The position numbers and the translations under genes are program-made. From assembly GCA_035048485.1 (NCBI GenBank), contig CM068584.1:55801739-55865738 (forward strand): a DNA stretch of 64,000 bases, in the 5' to 3' direction. Shown in pieces: positions 20,638-32,245 of the stretch. Source of the DNA: Pteria penguin. Its lineage: Eukaryota > Mollusca > Bivalvia > Pterioida > Pteriidae. Each line of letters begins with the position of its first letter. Position 1 is the first letter of the stretch. The notes beneath the pieces are model-generated. The model was given only the letters and a program-made list of their open reading frames with translations. It did no database searches and was not told where the DNA came from.

Positions 20638-22010
20638 AAGCTGTCAAGTTCATGTTTTCTGGGGATATGCTGAAGATTATTAAGCTGTATTAAAAGTGGT
20701 AATTGAATTTATTGTCAATCATTGAAGGATGGCAAACACTATTGCCTTTTCTTCCTGTCTTTGCAAGAATACCAAGTAATTAATTTGTGAAGTAGGAAAT
20801 AGGATTTCAGAAATGGAAGAAAAAGAATACATAGACATCGATATGAATTTTAGAATTTGATAATCTGAGCTGGCATCAATGCTCGATAATAAGTTTGAAG
20901 GGGCTCAACTTAAATCAAGAGCGAACTGGACAGAACAAGGTGAAAGGAAATTGTCATACTTTTTAAAAATAAAGTCACAAAGACAAACTTCTAATGTAAT
21001 AAAACAATTAAAACATGAATGTAATTCTTCACGAAGTAGTATAGATAATATACTTGATAGCATGTGTTCGTTCTACCAAAATATATGTACCGGTACTTCT
21101 ACAAATGAGGAGGTTTCCTATAGAACGGAATATTTATCAACAGTAAATGTTGGATGTTTGAAACTGTGAAGGTCATGTTTGCTGGGGATAACCCGAAGCC
21201 TACTAAGCTTGATCTAAAGTGAAAATTGAACGTTAGGAAAAGGGATTTCAAAAATGGAAGAAAAAGAATACATAGGCATTGATATGAATTTAAGACGAAA
21301 TTTAGAATCCAAACTGTCATCATTGCTTGATAACATGTCTAAACGGGCTCAAATTAGATCAGAAGGGTACTGGACAGAACAAGGTGAAAAAGTGTTCATC
21401 ACATGTTTTAAGACTAATGTCACAGGCAAACTTCTCATATAATGAAACAATTGAAACATGTAAATAATTCTACATTGGCTAGTAATGGTGATATACTTGA
21501 TAGCTTATTAAGCTTTATCTAAAGTGAACATTGAACGTTACTGCCAATTATTGAAGTATGGCAAACACTGTAGCCTTTTCTTACTTACTGAGCAAAAATA
21601 CCGAGGAAGTAATCTCTGATAAGGAAAACAGCATTTTAATAATGGAAGAGAAAGAAAACATAGACATCGATATGAATTTAACTTGAAATGGGGATCCGAG
21701 CTGTCCTCACTGCTCGATAATAAGTCTAAAGGGGTTCAAATTAGATCAAAAGCGAATGGGGCTGATTAAGGCGTAAAGAATTCGCCATACTTCTTAAGAC
21801 TATAGTCACAAAGACAAACTTCTAATATAATAAAACAACTGATTCATGTAAATAATTCTACATTGACTAGTAATGATGATATACTTGATAGCATGTGTTC
21901 GTTCTACCAAAATTTTCAACTTCTGCAAATGTGGAGGACTCCAATATTACACACTATTAATCAACAGTAAATGTGAACAAAATCTAACTGATGATGATAA
22001 ACTTTTCTGG
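20638..22010 (+). repeat. Three tandem copies of a LINE fragment (linker before reverse transcriptase)
   Basis: Each unit begins with a CATGTTTKCTGGGGATA or related block. It continues with a leader containing TGGCAAACACT, then coding sequence with EEKEYIDIDMN, SKGAQIRSR-like residues, an NWTEQGERK-like motif, QTSNVIKQLKH and ILDSMCSFYQN. That order is typical of the segment between the endonuclease and the reverse transcriptase in LINE ORF2. Copies are at about 20638-21165, 21166-21500 and 21500-22010, increasingly degraded, and the middle one is shortened. No RT catalytic motif follows. Such tandem arrangement of an internal LINE piece implies later duplication rather than independent insertions. 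Confidence 0.65.
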
Positions 22011-22789
22011 AATGCTCCACAAGCCTCTTAATATTCATCTCTGTCTTCATCACATTTGGTGCTGAAACATATAATCATTCAAAATAGATCAATTTCATTT
22101 CCTACAGATCTCTTTTGCAAAATTAAAAGCATTTAATGTTACAGAATATATCCATTGCTCATTTGGAATGAGGATAGAGTAGGCTAGATGTTTAGGGAGT
22201 TGTCCGTATCCAGACATTGTGGACCTGAAGCCCCTATAAATTTCATGAAACAGAGGGAACTATAAGGAATAAATATAGCATTGGTGTAAAGTCGTGGCAC
22301 ATTTATGCATTCACAGCAATATTCTAGTAGAACATCCTTCAACGCCATGCTGGTAATGAAGGATATACCGTATACCAGGGTTTACAATACATGAGTACTT
22401 CAACCCAGATTTTGTACACAACATCTTGGTAAGAGATCACATGATGCCTATGGGTCCCTTGTGGATAATGATATCCTTCCCTTCACAATTTGTGGGAGAA
22501 AGCCCAAAGTATGGTTTTGTATGAGGACAACATAGACAAATATGAGGAGGGTATGGTATAAGTTTTACAGACTTCCGTCACATTGGGATAACGATAAGGA
22601 GAAATACATATTATCAAAAGATGTGGTACGACATCTAGAATACATCAGTTGCATGTTCTTAAGGTATGTTAAATATATATGTAAAATGTATATTAGATCA
22701 AAGTTCATGTTTTGATAAGTGGGTCAATGTGTAACGGTATGGTCACTAGATCAAAAGGCATAGTATCAAATAAAAGCCCTTACCATGAG
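22011..22789. other. Left flank of the P element, no clear gene
   Basis: There is no recognised domain. A run of plausible coding near 22430-22660 (+; contains SLVDNDILPFTICG) is interrupted by stops and has no family that I know. If the recombinase frame right of the P element was split by the insertion, its 5' part should lie here, but I cannot see it. Confidence 0.35.
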
Positions 22790-22888
22790 CATAGACATAA
22801 AGGAAAGGAACCGCCGACTCATTACGTCATTCTACATATTTGTACTGGAGATGTTCCAATTTTCGCAACGCTCTCACCGGCAGTTACG
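22790..22888 (+). repeat. Left terminal and subterminal inverted repeats of the P element
   Basis: The outer repeat is 22790-22819 and the inner repeat 22861-22888. Their inverted partners are at 32216-32245 and 32160-32187. In Drosophila P elements the outer repeats are cut and the inner ones bind or assist transposase; the same role is inferred here. The spacing outer-to-inner is 41 bp on the left and 28 bp on the right. Confidence 0.88.
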
Positions 22889-24173
22889 CTCGGTCACGAA
22901 CAGTAACTCCATTGTTTATAAAAACGGAATGGGAGGTGGGAATCACTGTTGCGTTGTGGGTTGCAGTAACTCTAATAAAAAAAACATCGGCATTATTTCC
23001 TGAACGTTTACAAAGAGTAAGTTATTTCGGATTCCCTAAAGGACCTGAACAAGCCAAATGGAGATCACAGCTGATTGCAGCAGTGAATAGATGTGACCCG
23101 TCCTTCAATCCGGCAACGGCCCATATTTGTTCGATTCACTTCGAAAGGAGTGACTTGCTATTTCATGGTAAGTGCAGAAACTAACATGCTTTTTTCATTA
23201 ATAGTTTACAACAAGATTCATACAATTTTGTACAATAAAAGACCTAGTTGTAATTTTCTGAATATAATGTTCTTATAAATCTAGTCAGTGCATCTTTCTC
23301 GATTTCTATTAATATTTCAACAGATAAATAAAATAAGAAGTTGCATGCTCGTTGTCGTTGAACGTAAAATATTGCTGATGCATACTAGTTTCTTACAAAA
23401 ACAACAATGTACATGTATCAGCGATTCCCCTGTGTCTGTGAACTGTCAGAAATTGAGTTTCACAAACAGGTAGTGATAACCAAGTTATGCAGTGGCAGAT
23501 CCAGATTGTATTTGTAGTTTATTTCTCTTTTGATATTGTTCATCTATAGGCAAAGGATATAAGCTTGTGCTTGGTGCACTTCCATCATTGCATATGCCAA
23601 AAAAATCTGTGGAGACGCCTTGTTTACTTGTTTACCTCCCAGAAAGATTCCAGTATGTATATGTTGATCACTTGTTTTTACACATACAATATAAATGTGT
23701 TTTCATTAACTTTATTTTAATTTTGCAATTTGTTACAGTTTTTTCATATTTGTTGCCAATGTTTGTTCCATTCCTGTATCCTGATATCTAGCAGACAAAC
23801 AACACATTATTTTCTTCATCAAGGTATATTTATAATATCATATGATCCCATTTACCTTTATTGAGAGATAATAAAAAGTTTCCTGACGTTCCATCTATAG
23901 GCAGACCTAGAAATTTTGAAAAATCTACATTATTTCTTTAAGAAATTCGAATCGATACATATTATGTAAAGACGCATGGTCTCTCTTTCTCTCTCTAAAA
24001 GGTCATTTATAAGAATCTCAAAGGAGGGGTCAGTACCCCCTCGTTCCCTATTGGATCGGCCAATGCGTTCAAATGATATGAATTTAAAATTTCATGAATT
24101 TATTGAATTTAAATTTACATTTGAGGATCGGTGAAGAATATTTCACACGAAGCACATGTAACAGAGGGAGGGC

Positions 24174-24224
24174 CATCCTCACACTGTCAAGGGGTCGAGA
24201 TTACACCTTGACATTGTGAGGATG
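24174..24224. repeat. 51-bp near-perfect hairpin flanked by a 10-bp direct repeat
   Basis: The arm CATCCTCACACTGTCAAGG (24174-24192) pairs with CCTTGACATTGTGAGGATG (24206-24224) with one mismatch, around a 13-base loop. GAGGGAGGGC occurs on both sides (24164-24173 and 24224-24233). It lies in intron 2 of the P transposase gene. It may be a tiny foldback insertion with its target duplication. Confidence 0.55.
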
Positions 24225-24645
24225 AGGGAGGGCAAGATTTTTTAATGTATTACTCCTTAACAAGAGACCAAAGTTGGTCTAAATCATTTATGTGAGTGAG
24301 CTAAAACTGTTATGATTACAATAAATGAATGGGATTACTATATTTAAGCTATTTTCAGTTTTGATAATTTTCTGTTATGTAATATATACTAATTGATTTA
24401 ATGCAGACATCTCGTCCAGCTCCACCTGTACCAGAAAGGGTCACATATCTGTCTTTGGCAGAGGTACAACGTGACATTGAACGCGGAGAAATAGGAGACT
24501 GGATCAAACTTCAGTACAATGACTCTGTGGTGATTCTTGGCAAGTTTGATCCACTGACAGGAAGTGTGATAAAAACAGTCCAAATAGATGAACAACTTGA
24601 CATCACTGTCAGATTTGGAGGTAATGAGCGAATTTAATGATAGCA

Positions 24646-25022
24646 GAGTGGCGTAGCTCCGCCAGCTTAAGTGGGGGAAGGGGGGGGGGGGGCACAACCT
24701 GTCAGAAATTTCTGACAAGCAAAAAAAAAAAAACAGAAACAAAAGCCTTCAAAGTAAACTACAAAGGCATTTATTCGCAACTGAACATTATTTTATGCAC
24801 TGAATAAATACGGATTCCATGTATATCCATGATTATCATTATTTAACAAAGCAAAGTTTTTCACAACTTGTGCTAAACATGCATTTTGATAATTTTGCAT
24901 TTTTTGCAACTGTGTGAAAACAATACGTCAAAAAGTGGGGTGGCACAAACCCACTTGTGCCCCCTTCCCACTTGTTAAATGGGGGCACGTGCTCGCCCCC
25001 CCCCCCCTGTCCTACGCCCTTT
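24646..25022. mobile_element. hAT-like MITE in intron 3 of the P transposase
   Basis: The left end is GAGTGGCGTAGCTCCGCC and the right end on the minus strand begins AAGGGCGTAGGACAGGGGG; both share GGCGTAG followed by a G run. TAGCA flanks both sides (24641-24645 and 25023-25027), a candidate 5-bp target duplication. About 377 bp, no coding capacity. It contains a paired GTGGGG...GGCACAA and inverted counterpart near 24660-24690 and 24945-24990. Confidence 0.6.
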
Positions 25023-28000
25023 TAGCACAAAAGTCTTAAGTTATAATGCGTTATTAAGCAGATATAAATTACAATGACTGATGTAATTATATAATGCATC
25101 AATCATTGTATAATTTATACCTGAATTAATAGGTATACACAAAATAACACACTTACCTTGATATAAATAATTACATAACAGGGGTGGGTCCAGCTTTTTG
25201 AAAAAAAAGGGGGGGGGGGGTTGGTCCAGCATTTATCACAGTTCAACTTTGCCGTGTTTTAGTGAATAATACTTTTCAAGGTATATACAAGAAAACAGGG
25301 ATGGGGTGGGGTGGGGTTCTCCCCAAGAAATTTTTGAAAATTTGAAGTCCAGAGATGCAATTTCCTGGCATTTGACAGATTGAGTTTCTATTAAGAATCA
25401 TATTATTCATTTTGTCTCCATCTCTTTCTGGAAGGTATAATCTATAGGAATCTCAAAAAGGGAAGGGGGAGTTGCGACGCCCCTCCTTCCTGTAAACCAC
25501 CAACTATAATCGTTGTTAATTAGTCATCATGCAACTACATATATGTATATCATAAATTTAAATTATCTTTTATGATTTCCCTTTTCAGAGGTGGTGAAAC
25601 GAGATGTTCTCAGTTCTGTTGAAAAAAATACCCATAAGGAAATTCTTGAGTGAAATTGACAAATTGACCAAATGTTCAGGAATACAAGATGCATCAAAAT
25701 ATAATCAGTGTTCTAATCAGTGGTATAAATATGTCTCAACGTCAGTGCTAAATGGAAAACCTACAATTATATCCATAATTAGATCTAAGCAATGTACAGG
25801 TAGTATTCGAGATGCAGAGGAGGGTGCTAGATGTCCATCATGTACAAGTCTGTTACGCTCCCTTCAGACAAATGAGTGCCAGTCCAAGCAATCGACAGTA
25901 CATCCAAATACACCATTGTCCAAGCTATCCCATGAAATACTTGTAAAAGAGGTCAAAGCTGCCAGGTCAGATAACCGAAAACTTCAAAAACAACTGCAAA
26001 TAATGACCAAGAAGATGGATACAAACAGTTTCTGATGATGTAGGAGAAGGGCTTTTTGCAACATTAGAGAATAAACCGCATGGAAATTTGTTGATGGATC
26101 TTTTTTGGGAAGAACAAATGAAGGCATTTAACACCAGCCCAAAGGGAATGAGATGGCATCCCATGATGATTAGATATGCCATATATCTGCAGTATCAGAG
26201 TTCTAGAGCATACCAAGCTCTGAGAGATACAGGTGTTCTGAGACTCCCTAATAAATCAACATTAAGAGATTACACTAATTACATTCAGCCCAAATCTGGT
26301 TTTCAACCTCATATCTTTGAGGTAAGTAATTATAATTGACATAATTCCATTTTTAGTTAAGTTTTGTGCAAATTATACATGCGATAGTATTAGTAGTTGT
26401 GTTTCAAGGTATCTGATGTACAATAAGGTTGTTGTATGCATTGTATAGTATTTAAATATCCTTGTATATAAATTATAAAAATAATCCTCCCTGGTATGTA
26501 AGGTACTATAAACTATATACTCTTGGTGTTCATTTTTTCAGGAACTGAAAAATATTGCATCAAAGTTACCACCTGAAAAGAAATATGTCGCCCTTTTACA
26601 CGATGGAATGAAGATCAAGGCAGATTTGGTGTACGACAAAAGGAGTGGAAACGTGGTGGGATTTACAAATCCAGAAAATTGGACATTTAATGGTCAGGTG
26701 TGTAATATAAAAGTTGATTAATTTTTAATTTTTATTTCACCAAATACAAAAACTGTTACTACATGTATTGACGTTTATATATATATGGTACACCATCACT
26801 CAGTGTAGCCACTTTTTAAAGTTTATGCTAGTATTATATTCAAATTTAATGCTCTGTGCATGAACCTCTTGAAATATTTATTTCTTTTATTGAATTATGC
26901 AGAAGTTTTTATATATGAAAGCCCATGACACACAATTTTTACATACTCATGATACTGTCATTAGTTCTCTATATAATATTATTCCTTAAAACTTTTAAAC
27001 TCAATGTACATGTTAAGTTTCTTACTTTTCCAGGATGAAACACTGCAGATAGCAACATATGTATTAGTATTTATGGTCATCGGGATAAACTCACACATTA
27101 AGACAACAATAGGGCATTTTCCTACCAGAAGCGCAACTGCAGATGAGCTGTATCCTCTGCTGTGGAAGTCAATCGCTTATCTGGAGATGACATGTAAATT
27201 GAAGGTGCATATTAATTGTTTCTTTCCATCAGCTTTAATAATTCGAAAATACATGTGCTCAATGTTCATTTTACTTATAAAAAGTTAACACATGTATATA
27301 AATCTGTTATTTAGCAAAAGTGATTTATTAAAGTGAAAAAGTTCACACTGTCTCTATATGTATATAGTTACAACTTACATGTATGATTTAATGGCAATTT
27401 GTCATATTGGCTGTAAGTCATTTTATTAAATTTAATCAACATTTTACACAGGTTATATCATCCACGAGCGATAAAGCTTCTCCGAATCAGCGTTTGTATA
27501 GGCTTCACAGAATTGGCAAAGAACCTGTAGTGTATCGAGCTATTAATCCATATTCAGAGGAGGACCGGTATGTGTGGTTTTTCTCAGATGTACCACACCT
27601 TGTGAAAACAATCCGAAACAACATTGAGAAATCACGACCCGGAGGGACAAAATATCTATGGGTATGATTAGCAATATATAATTCTGAAAATAGATAATTT
27701 TAGTATTTCATATATCTTATGCTGAGGGAGCTTTACTGGACTTACACAAACCTTATACAAGTGCAATTTGACTAGAATAAACCTTAATTTAATACTATAT
27801 TTTTGTACAGAACAACAAGAAGGACATCTTATGGTCTCATGTAGAGAGGGTTTACCATGATGATACACAGGGACACTTGTACCGTACGAAACTCAGATAT
27901 GATCATGTTCATCTCACACCATCATCTAGGATGAGTGTCCGACTTGCTGCACAGGTACGTACATGTATCAGATAATGGTTTATTTCTTTATAAAATATGA

Positions 28001-29188
28001 ATTGATCAAGTCAATGCTGTTCATTATAATAATGATAATAAATCAAATGATTTGTGGTATACAGTTGTCTTGGTTATTATTGAGATGATTCTAAAAAATT
28101 CAAATAAAGCAAGTTTCAAATGTAGGGCAAAGGTCAAGGTCACATGGTCATTATTAAGTATTAAACAGTCTTCACATACATATTATATCTATGTCATCTT
28201 CCTTTACAAAAACATTATTGAGTATACTTTACAATTATAATCAAGACTGTTTTTCAATTCATCCATAAAGCTATATGATGTTAAACAGTATGAATGAAAT
28301 TAAAATACATTTTATAGGTATTGAGTGACTCGGTTTCACGAGTAATGCGGTTATTATGGCCCTGAAATGACAGAAACCGCAACATTATTCTCACTTGTGG
28401 ATAGATTCTTTGACTGCCTAAATGTCCGGTCACTGAGGGAACATACACAGAAAAGGAAGCCAGACCTTGCTCCTTACACATCTATGAATGACACAAGATT
28501 TCATGTAAGCAAGCCTCTCATTGAACTCAGCAATATTTACTTTTATTTTACATCAACCATATTGGGACAATACATTTTGGCTATTTTTTCATATGAAAAA
28601 ATATTTAGTCAGTAGATGTTTAACTTTCTCATTGACATGTTCATGTGTGATGTTATAATAAAACTCAATATTGGCCTCTTTTTTATTTATAGTTTTTGCG
28701 TGCAGAATTCCTAGCTTATTTCGAGCATTGGCTCAGATCTGTCAGGGGCGTCCTAGTTTCACCAAAGCAGAACAGAACAAGATGTTCATATCCTATCAAA
28801 CACATGAAGGTTTGGTTATGACAGGTAAGTCCATATAACACAGAATCCCAGATATATGATAAAAATTTAATTTAGGTTTAGTTTCTGGTATGAATACATT
28901 GGGAAGAAACAAATTTACTGGTCTGATAACATTTTATTATTATCAACAATATGTTAAATTTTAATGTTGAGACAGATTAACTTGAAAAGAATGTTCTTCA
29001 CAATCTTCATGAGAATATCATTTTTCTCCACAGTTGAGTCTTTCATAGAGGCTACCAGGTATCTACTAAGTCAGGGTGTGTCATATGTACTAAGTCAGGA
29101 TTTCTGTCAGGATCCTTTAGAAGAACATTTTGGCCGTCAAAGAGGTCTAGGCTCCCGTCACGAAAATCCAACTCTACATCAGTTTTAG

Positions 29189-29800
29189 GTTTGAAGACTA
29201 TATGACAAAACATAGTTGTCATAAGACAACATAGCTCACCTATACAGGTTTTTGATAGTAAAAAGGCAAAAATATCCAAGGTCAAGGTCACAAAAAAAGG
29301 TTTTGTCACAAGGTATCCATGTGTGAAATATCTAAGCTCTGTCTCCAATAGTTCAAAAGTTATAGCCCAGGTTAAAGTTTAATTCACTGACGACAATGCC
29401 GGTGGTATGACTTTAGCTCTCTGTACTTTCGTCCCGCCGAGCTAGAAATTATTGCAAACATGATACAGATATAAATCTCATGTCAATAGTCTAGATTAGA
29501 ATGTGATATCAATTTGTAAAAAATTGACAATTTCGGTTGTCCAATGTACATGTATTCCTAAATTAAACATTTGGAATCTGTTGCACCTAGCAACTATATG
29601 GATAGGGGTATTCATGTCAAATTATGATTGGATACATGGTTACCAAACTTCCATCTTTAAAGTAAAATATAAAAGAAATTGGTGTCACATGACACATTTT
29701 TACCTGCATATTAAATATGTTTGGCATCAAATGATAATTTCCCATGATTCAAAATAGTAATTAGTCAGTTCATAAAAATAAATATTGAACTTTATTTCAG
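29189..29800. repeat. Intron 11 of the P transposase, with a dispersed repeat
   Basis: It contains the block CCAAGGTCAAGGTCAC (29277-29292) and TAGCTCACCTATACAGG. Similar GGTCAAGGTCA blocks occur near 28130 and 37398, so this is probably part of a dispersed repeat. No gene. Confidence 0.35.
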
Positions 29801-29951
29801 TTACCAAGAAAACAAATTGCAAATGCAAAGAAGTCTGGCTTTCAACTTTGTTCCAAAAGGCAATACAGCTGGCAGAAATGGTGAAAAAAGATCAACAACA
29901 ATTTCAAACAGTCTTAAGAAAACAAGACGTCATTAATCTTACTTTTTGTTC

Positions 29952-32092
29952 TTACTGATTTATCTGTTTTTGGAGAGAGATTTGTTTTCGACTGGTTTTT
30001 GTTTTCATTAGATATCTCTCCAGGGTCTGTCTACACTTGGCATTGCATCTGACATGAAAAAAGATGGATAACAAATACAATAATACTTTCTCATGGGACA
30101 TATCCGATTCTATGCTGTATGTACAGTTATAGAAAATATCTAAAATATTGTTGTTATTGCATATTGTATCTTGAAATGACTGTAAACTGCCAATTGGCAA
30201 TGACTCCACCAAACAAGAGCTCCTAAATTCAATTTCTATGAGTACAAAGAAAGGAATGATGCTCGACACTGGCTGAACTAACCCACTTCTTGATTTAACA
30301 GATATCATTTTAGAATTGCCATCATTATCAATAAGTTTATCAACAATCTTCAAACACGAAGATTCTGAGCTGAAGGTTTTGTTTGCAGCGAAATAAGACA
30401 AATCCAGCGATATAAATTATTATATCAACTTCATCTGTGGTCAGATCTGTTGGTTGTATCAAGGCAGCAGATGGCATAGGCATGTTTATTCTTATCAGTT
30501 CTTCTGCAATTTGAAGGCAAAGTAGTGAGGATAGTGGTGGTGACGAAATTATATGCTTGATGGCAGAATGAAAAATTGAGCTTGATTCCTGGTACAGCCT
30601 CCAAGACTGTTCTCTTATTGCTGCAGAAAATATCCCTCCTTGAATAATTTTGTTAATTCCACTTAGGCAGGATGTTAGCTCTGCAACTGAAAAGATAACA
30701 TTTTCATAAGCTGATTACGTCACAAGTTTACAATTTACTACATAGACAACACATTTACTTCAGAATGTCTGGTTTGTAATCCCTTATTTAACAATCTAAT
30801 TCGAATATCACATTCATAAGTGTTGTCAGATATATCATACATTACAATACACTAAAAATGTACAAACAGTTTTTTTAAACTACATATATTATGTACAATT
30901 GATGAATTTATGAACAGAAAGAAAATAAATTGAAACAGTCGATTGCCTGTTAACTGTAACTCCTTCCTTGTGCTATTTCTTACATGATGACAATACACAT
31001 GGATTACTGATGAAGTAATTGCAACAAATGATAAAGTACATGAAAAGCTTGATTTTAGTTACAAGTCATATTCAGCACTTGTATCAGTAGCCACAAATGG
31101 AAACTAAAAATGAAAGCATGCAGATGATTGACAACTGAAAATAGAAATAAAACTTAAAAGTCATGCATAAATCAAATGAAAGTTGATATATTATACATTT
31201 CAGATATTAAAACATATACATTTAAATAAAAGTAATTGTAACTATATATCCAAGTTGATAGAGTAAGTTTCAGTAATGTTTCATTATAACCTCCCTCCCC
31301 TCTCACCCCTAACATCTCCCTAACTCTCACCCTGCCACTCCTTTATGTCTATGGATGGACAGAGATATCCCTCCCCCTGGGCATCATGCCTCATTATTTT
31401 TCATGTTTTAAAATATTAAATAAAAGTATAAGACCATATCCCATGGCATTCTATATTTTTCTTTCCTTTCTCAACCCTCCTGTCCCCATGCCCCCTGTCC
31501 AGACCCTTTCTTCTGCCCTGGCCTCTCACCTGTCCCATCCCAGATAGCATAGGCTAGACCATTATAATAGAGGACTAGTTATGATTGAAAACTTACTGTT
31601 CCACTGAATCCAGATGACAACTTATTGTTTCTGGTAAACATTCGTCTCCCTGGATTGCCTTTACCACACGCTGCACAACTTCTGTACTTAAATATGATAA
31701 TTTCCTACTCAGAGATGGTGCAGCCGTTGTCGTAGGAGTCAAAGGCACTTCGTCCAAGTCGATCTCCTGATATCCGATATAAAGGATCAAATTGTGTTAT
31801 CGTATTTATTATGTTAATGTTTGAATCAAAATTATTGGCCAAATTATTTATTTTATAGCCCCTGTGCCAGGAGTTATATTTATAACAAAATTATTTCAAG
31901 TCTAAAAATAAAATGAAACTCGGAAGTCGAAAGCGAAAGTCACGAACTAAAACACTCTAAATATACAGATTTATCACGTTTACATTCAAAATAGACTTCA
32001 ATTTAAACCATTTTATGTGAAAGAAGTAATCTAAAAGTATTCTTACCGACAAAACAGTTTCTGATCTCCTGATTTTCCTCGTTATCTCCCAT
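29952..32092 (-). pseudogene. Second, convergent gene of the P element (YIAGF-type C-terminal domain)
   Basis: Minus-strand exons inferred from splice borders: 32092-32047 (ATG, MGDNEENQEIRNCF, donor GTAAGA), 31766-31597 (EIDLDEVPLTPTTTAAPS..., donor GTAAGT) and 30686-29952. The last exon is about 245 codons with one frameshift near 30405. It contains INKIIQGGIFSAA, LTTDEVDIIIYIAGFV, ISVKSRSGLVQP and a basic C terminus (KTKTSRKQISLQKQ). A YIAGYV-type block followed by a Cys- and Ser-rich stretch is known from the C-terminal part of P/THAP9-type transposases in other animals. Here it is on the opposite strand in its own gene, which ends 16 bp from the stop of the transposase gene. Exon phases do not all agree, so an exon may be missing or the gene is decayed. 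Confidence 0.6.
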
Positions 32093-32159
32093 TCTGTTTG
32101 GTCAACGGACAGATTATCTTTAGATTAGCTTAAATAAGAGTTATCGTTCTTTAGAGTGC

Positions 32160-32245
32160 CGTAACTGCCGGTGATGGCGTTGCAAAATACATAAACATAT
32201 TTTCCCGCCATACGTAGTCGGCGGTCCCTTTCCTTTATGTCTATG
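32160..32245 (-). repeat. Right terminal and subterminal inverted repeats of the P element
   Basis: The outer repeat is 32216-32245 and the inner 32160-32187, inverted relative to the left end. The start codon of the minus-strand gene (32092) lies just inside, so the subterminal repeats may also sit in its promoter. Confidence 0.88.

Larger units (their letters stand above)
22929..29936 (+). pseudogene. THAP-domain P-element transposase (THAP9-like), 12 exons with frameshifts
   Basis: Exons inferred from GT-AG borders: 22929-23167, 23550 to about 23652, 24407-24620, 25589-26321, 26542-26697, 27034-27204, 27452-27661, 27811-27954, 28318-28504, 28693-28824, 29034-29188 and 29801-29936. Exon 1 is a C2CH THAP zinc finger (MGGGNHCCVVGC, then FGFPKGPEQAKW, then AHICSIHFE). 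Exon 4 holds a coiled coil (LSHEILVKEVKAARSDNRK) and the helix-turn-helix part (RYAIYLQYQSSRAYQ). Exons 5-7 carry the RNase H core: first Asp in LLHDGMKIKADL, second in FFSDVPHLVKTIRNN. Exon 8 ends in MSVRLAAQ. Exon 11 has the final acidic block QDPLEEHFGRQRGLGS, and exon 12 FVPKGNTAG. Exons 5, 6, 7 and 8 keep whole-codon lengths. Breaks are an extra A in A8 (22977-22984), shifts near 25648, 26015, 28350 and 28760, and TAG at 29186-29188. Otherwise conservation is high, so the copy is young. Confidence 0.88.
22790..32245 (+). mobile_element. P-element-like DNA transposon with long terminal and subterminal inverted repeats
   Basis: The first 30 bp (22790-22819, CATAGACATAAAGGAAAGGA...) match the inverted last 30 bp (32216-32245) at 29 positions. 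A second inverted pair of 28 bp lies inside (22861-22888 and 32160-32187, around CACCGGCAGTTACG). Terminal plus subterminal inverted repeats and a THAP-domain transposase are the hallmarks of P elements. Total length is 9456 bp. Inside are a + strand 12-exon transposase gene (22929-29936), a convergent - strand gene (32092-29952), and in the introns at least one MITE and a hairpin insertion. A clean 8-bp target duplication is not seen. AAAAGCCC near the left (about 22772-22779) resembles AAAAGACCC immediately right of the element, but 10 bases separate it from the left end. Confidence 0.88.

Noticed and set aside
23490..24067. A second hAT MITE in the P transposase introns (CAGTGGCAGATCCAG at 23490, inverted GGATCGG-type end near 24060)
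   Set aside because: An exon of the transposase lies between the two ends and flanks do not match, so they are more likely two separate remnants.
25195..25500. Another G-rich MITE (CAGGGGTGGGTCCAGC to a weak inverted end near 25495)
   Set aside because: The right end matches poorly and no flanking duplication is visible.
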